This document shows, in pieces, positions 12,333-12,337 of a stretch of 12,337 bases of DNA. The stretch is from Verrucomicrobia bacterium GWC2_42_7 (GTDB lineage Bacteria; Verrucomicrobiota; Verrucomicrobiia; Opitutales; GWC2-42-7-A), in the NCBI GenBank assembly GCA_001831055.1, contig MIDO01000110.1, positions 1 through 12,337 on the forward strand, given 5' to 3'. The notes under the pieces were generated by a model. That model saw nothing but the letters and a program-made list of their open reading frames with translations, did not search any database and was not told the origin of the DNA. A program made the translations under genes and the position numbers. Position 1 is the stretch's first letter; each line of letters starts with the position of its first letter.

Positions 12333-12337
12333 GCGGA

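Overview
The window looks like the chromosome of a flagellated bacterium with fairly AT-rich DNA. The GatA/GatB sequences, the scarcity of clear Shine-Dalgarno sites (none seen before fliD, gatB or nth) and the short gatC-gatA-gatB cluster fit the Planctomycetes-Verrucomicrobia-Chlamydiae group, with Verrucomicrobiota my best guess. That is an impression from remembered protein families, not a search. No transposase, phage gene, tRNA, rRNA or CRISPR array was seen.

Layout. Positions 1-320 are intergenic and hold two strong hairpins. A methyl-accepting chemotaxis protein gene (321-2318, +) converges on and overlaps the endonuclease III gene nth (2308-2928, -). A 530 bp spacer with two inverted-repeat elements follows. 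Next come two flagellar transcription units on the minus strand. One is a FlgM-like gene, fliS and a FlgN-like gene (4585 down to 3459), with abutting or overlapping ends. The other is fliD plus a lipoprotein gene (7485 down to 4784), also overlapping by 4 bp. A small secreted protein of unknown function lies at 8013-8387. The right part is gatC-gatA-gatB (11913 down to 8678), the transamidation route to Gln-tRNA and/or Asn-tRNA. The last 330 bp again hold hairpin elements.

Function. The flagellar genes encode export chaperones for late substrates (FliS for flagellin, FlgN for hook-associated proteins), the filament cap (FliD), a probable anti-sigma-28 factor and an envelope lipoprotein. A promoter matching the sigma-28 consensus (TTAAGTTT-N11-TCCGATAT) lies upstream of fliD, and a weaker one with the identical -35 octamer lies upstream of the flgM-like gene. 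With the chemoreceptor, this describes a late flagellar/chemotaxis regulon.

Most unusual signal. The gene spacers carry a modular family of palindromic elements. Two copies of a 71 nt core (56/71 identical, 3357-3427 and the complement of 12038-12108) each sit inside a long inverted repeat whose arms are unrelated between copies but self-complementary within each copy. Three other hairpins (near 3072, 8556 and 12271) share flanking sequence while their stems vary, with paired changes. A short motif close to CCCCTTTCTGAAAAGGAG follows the first hairpin in four spacers. The order hairpin, motif, second hairpin recurs, and the orientation does not always agree with the neighbouring genes. This looks like a dispersed structured repeat family rather than only ordinary terminators.
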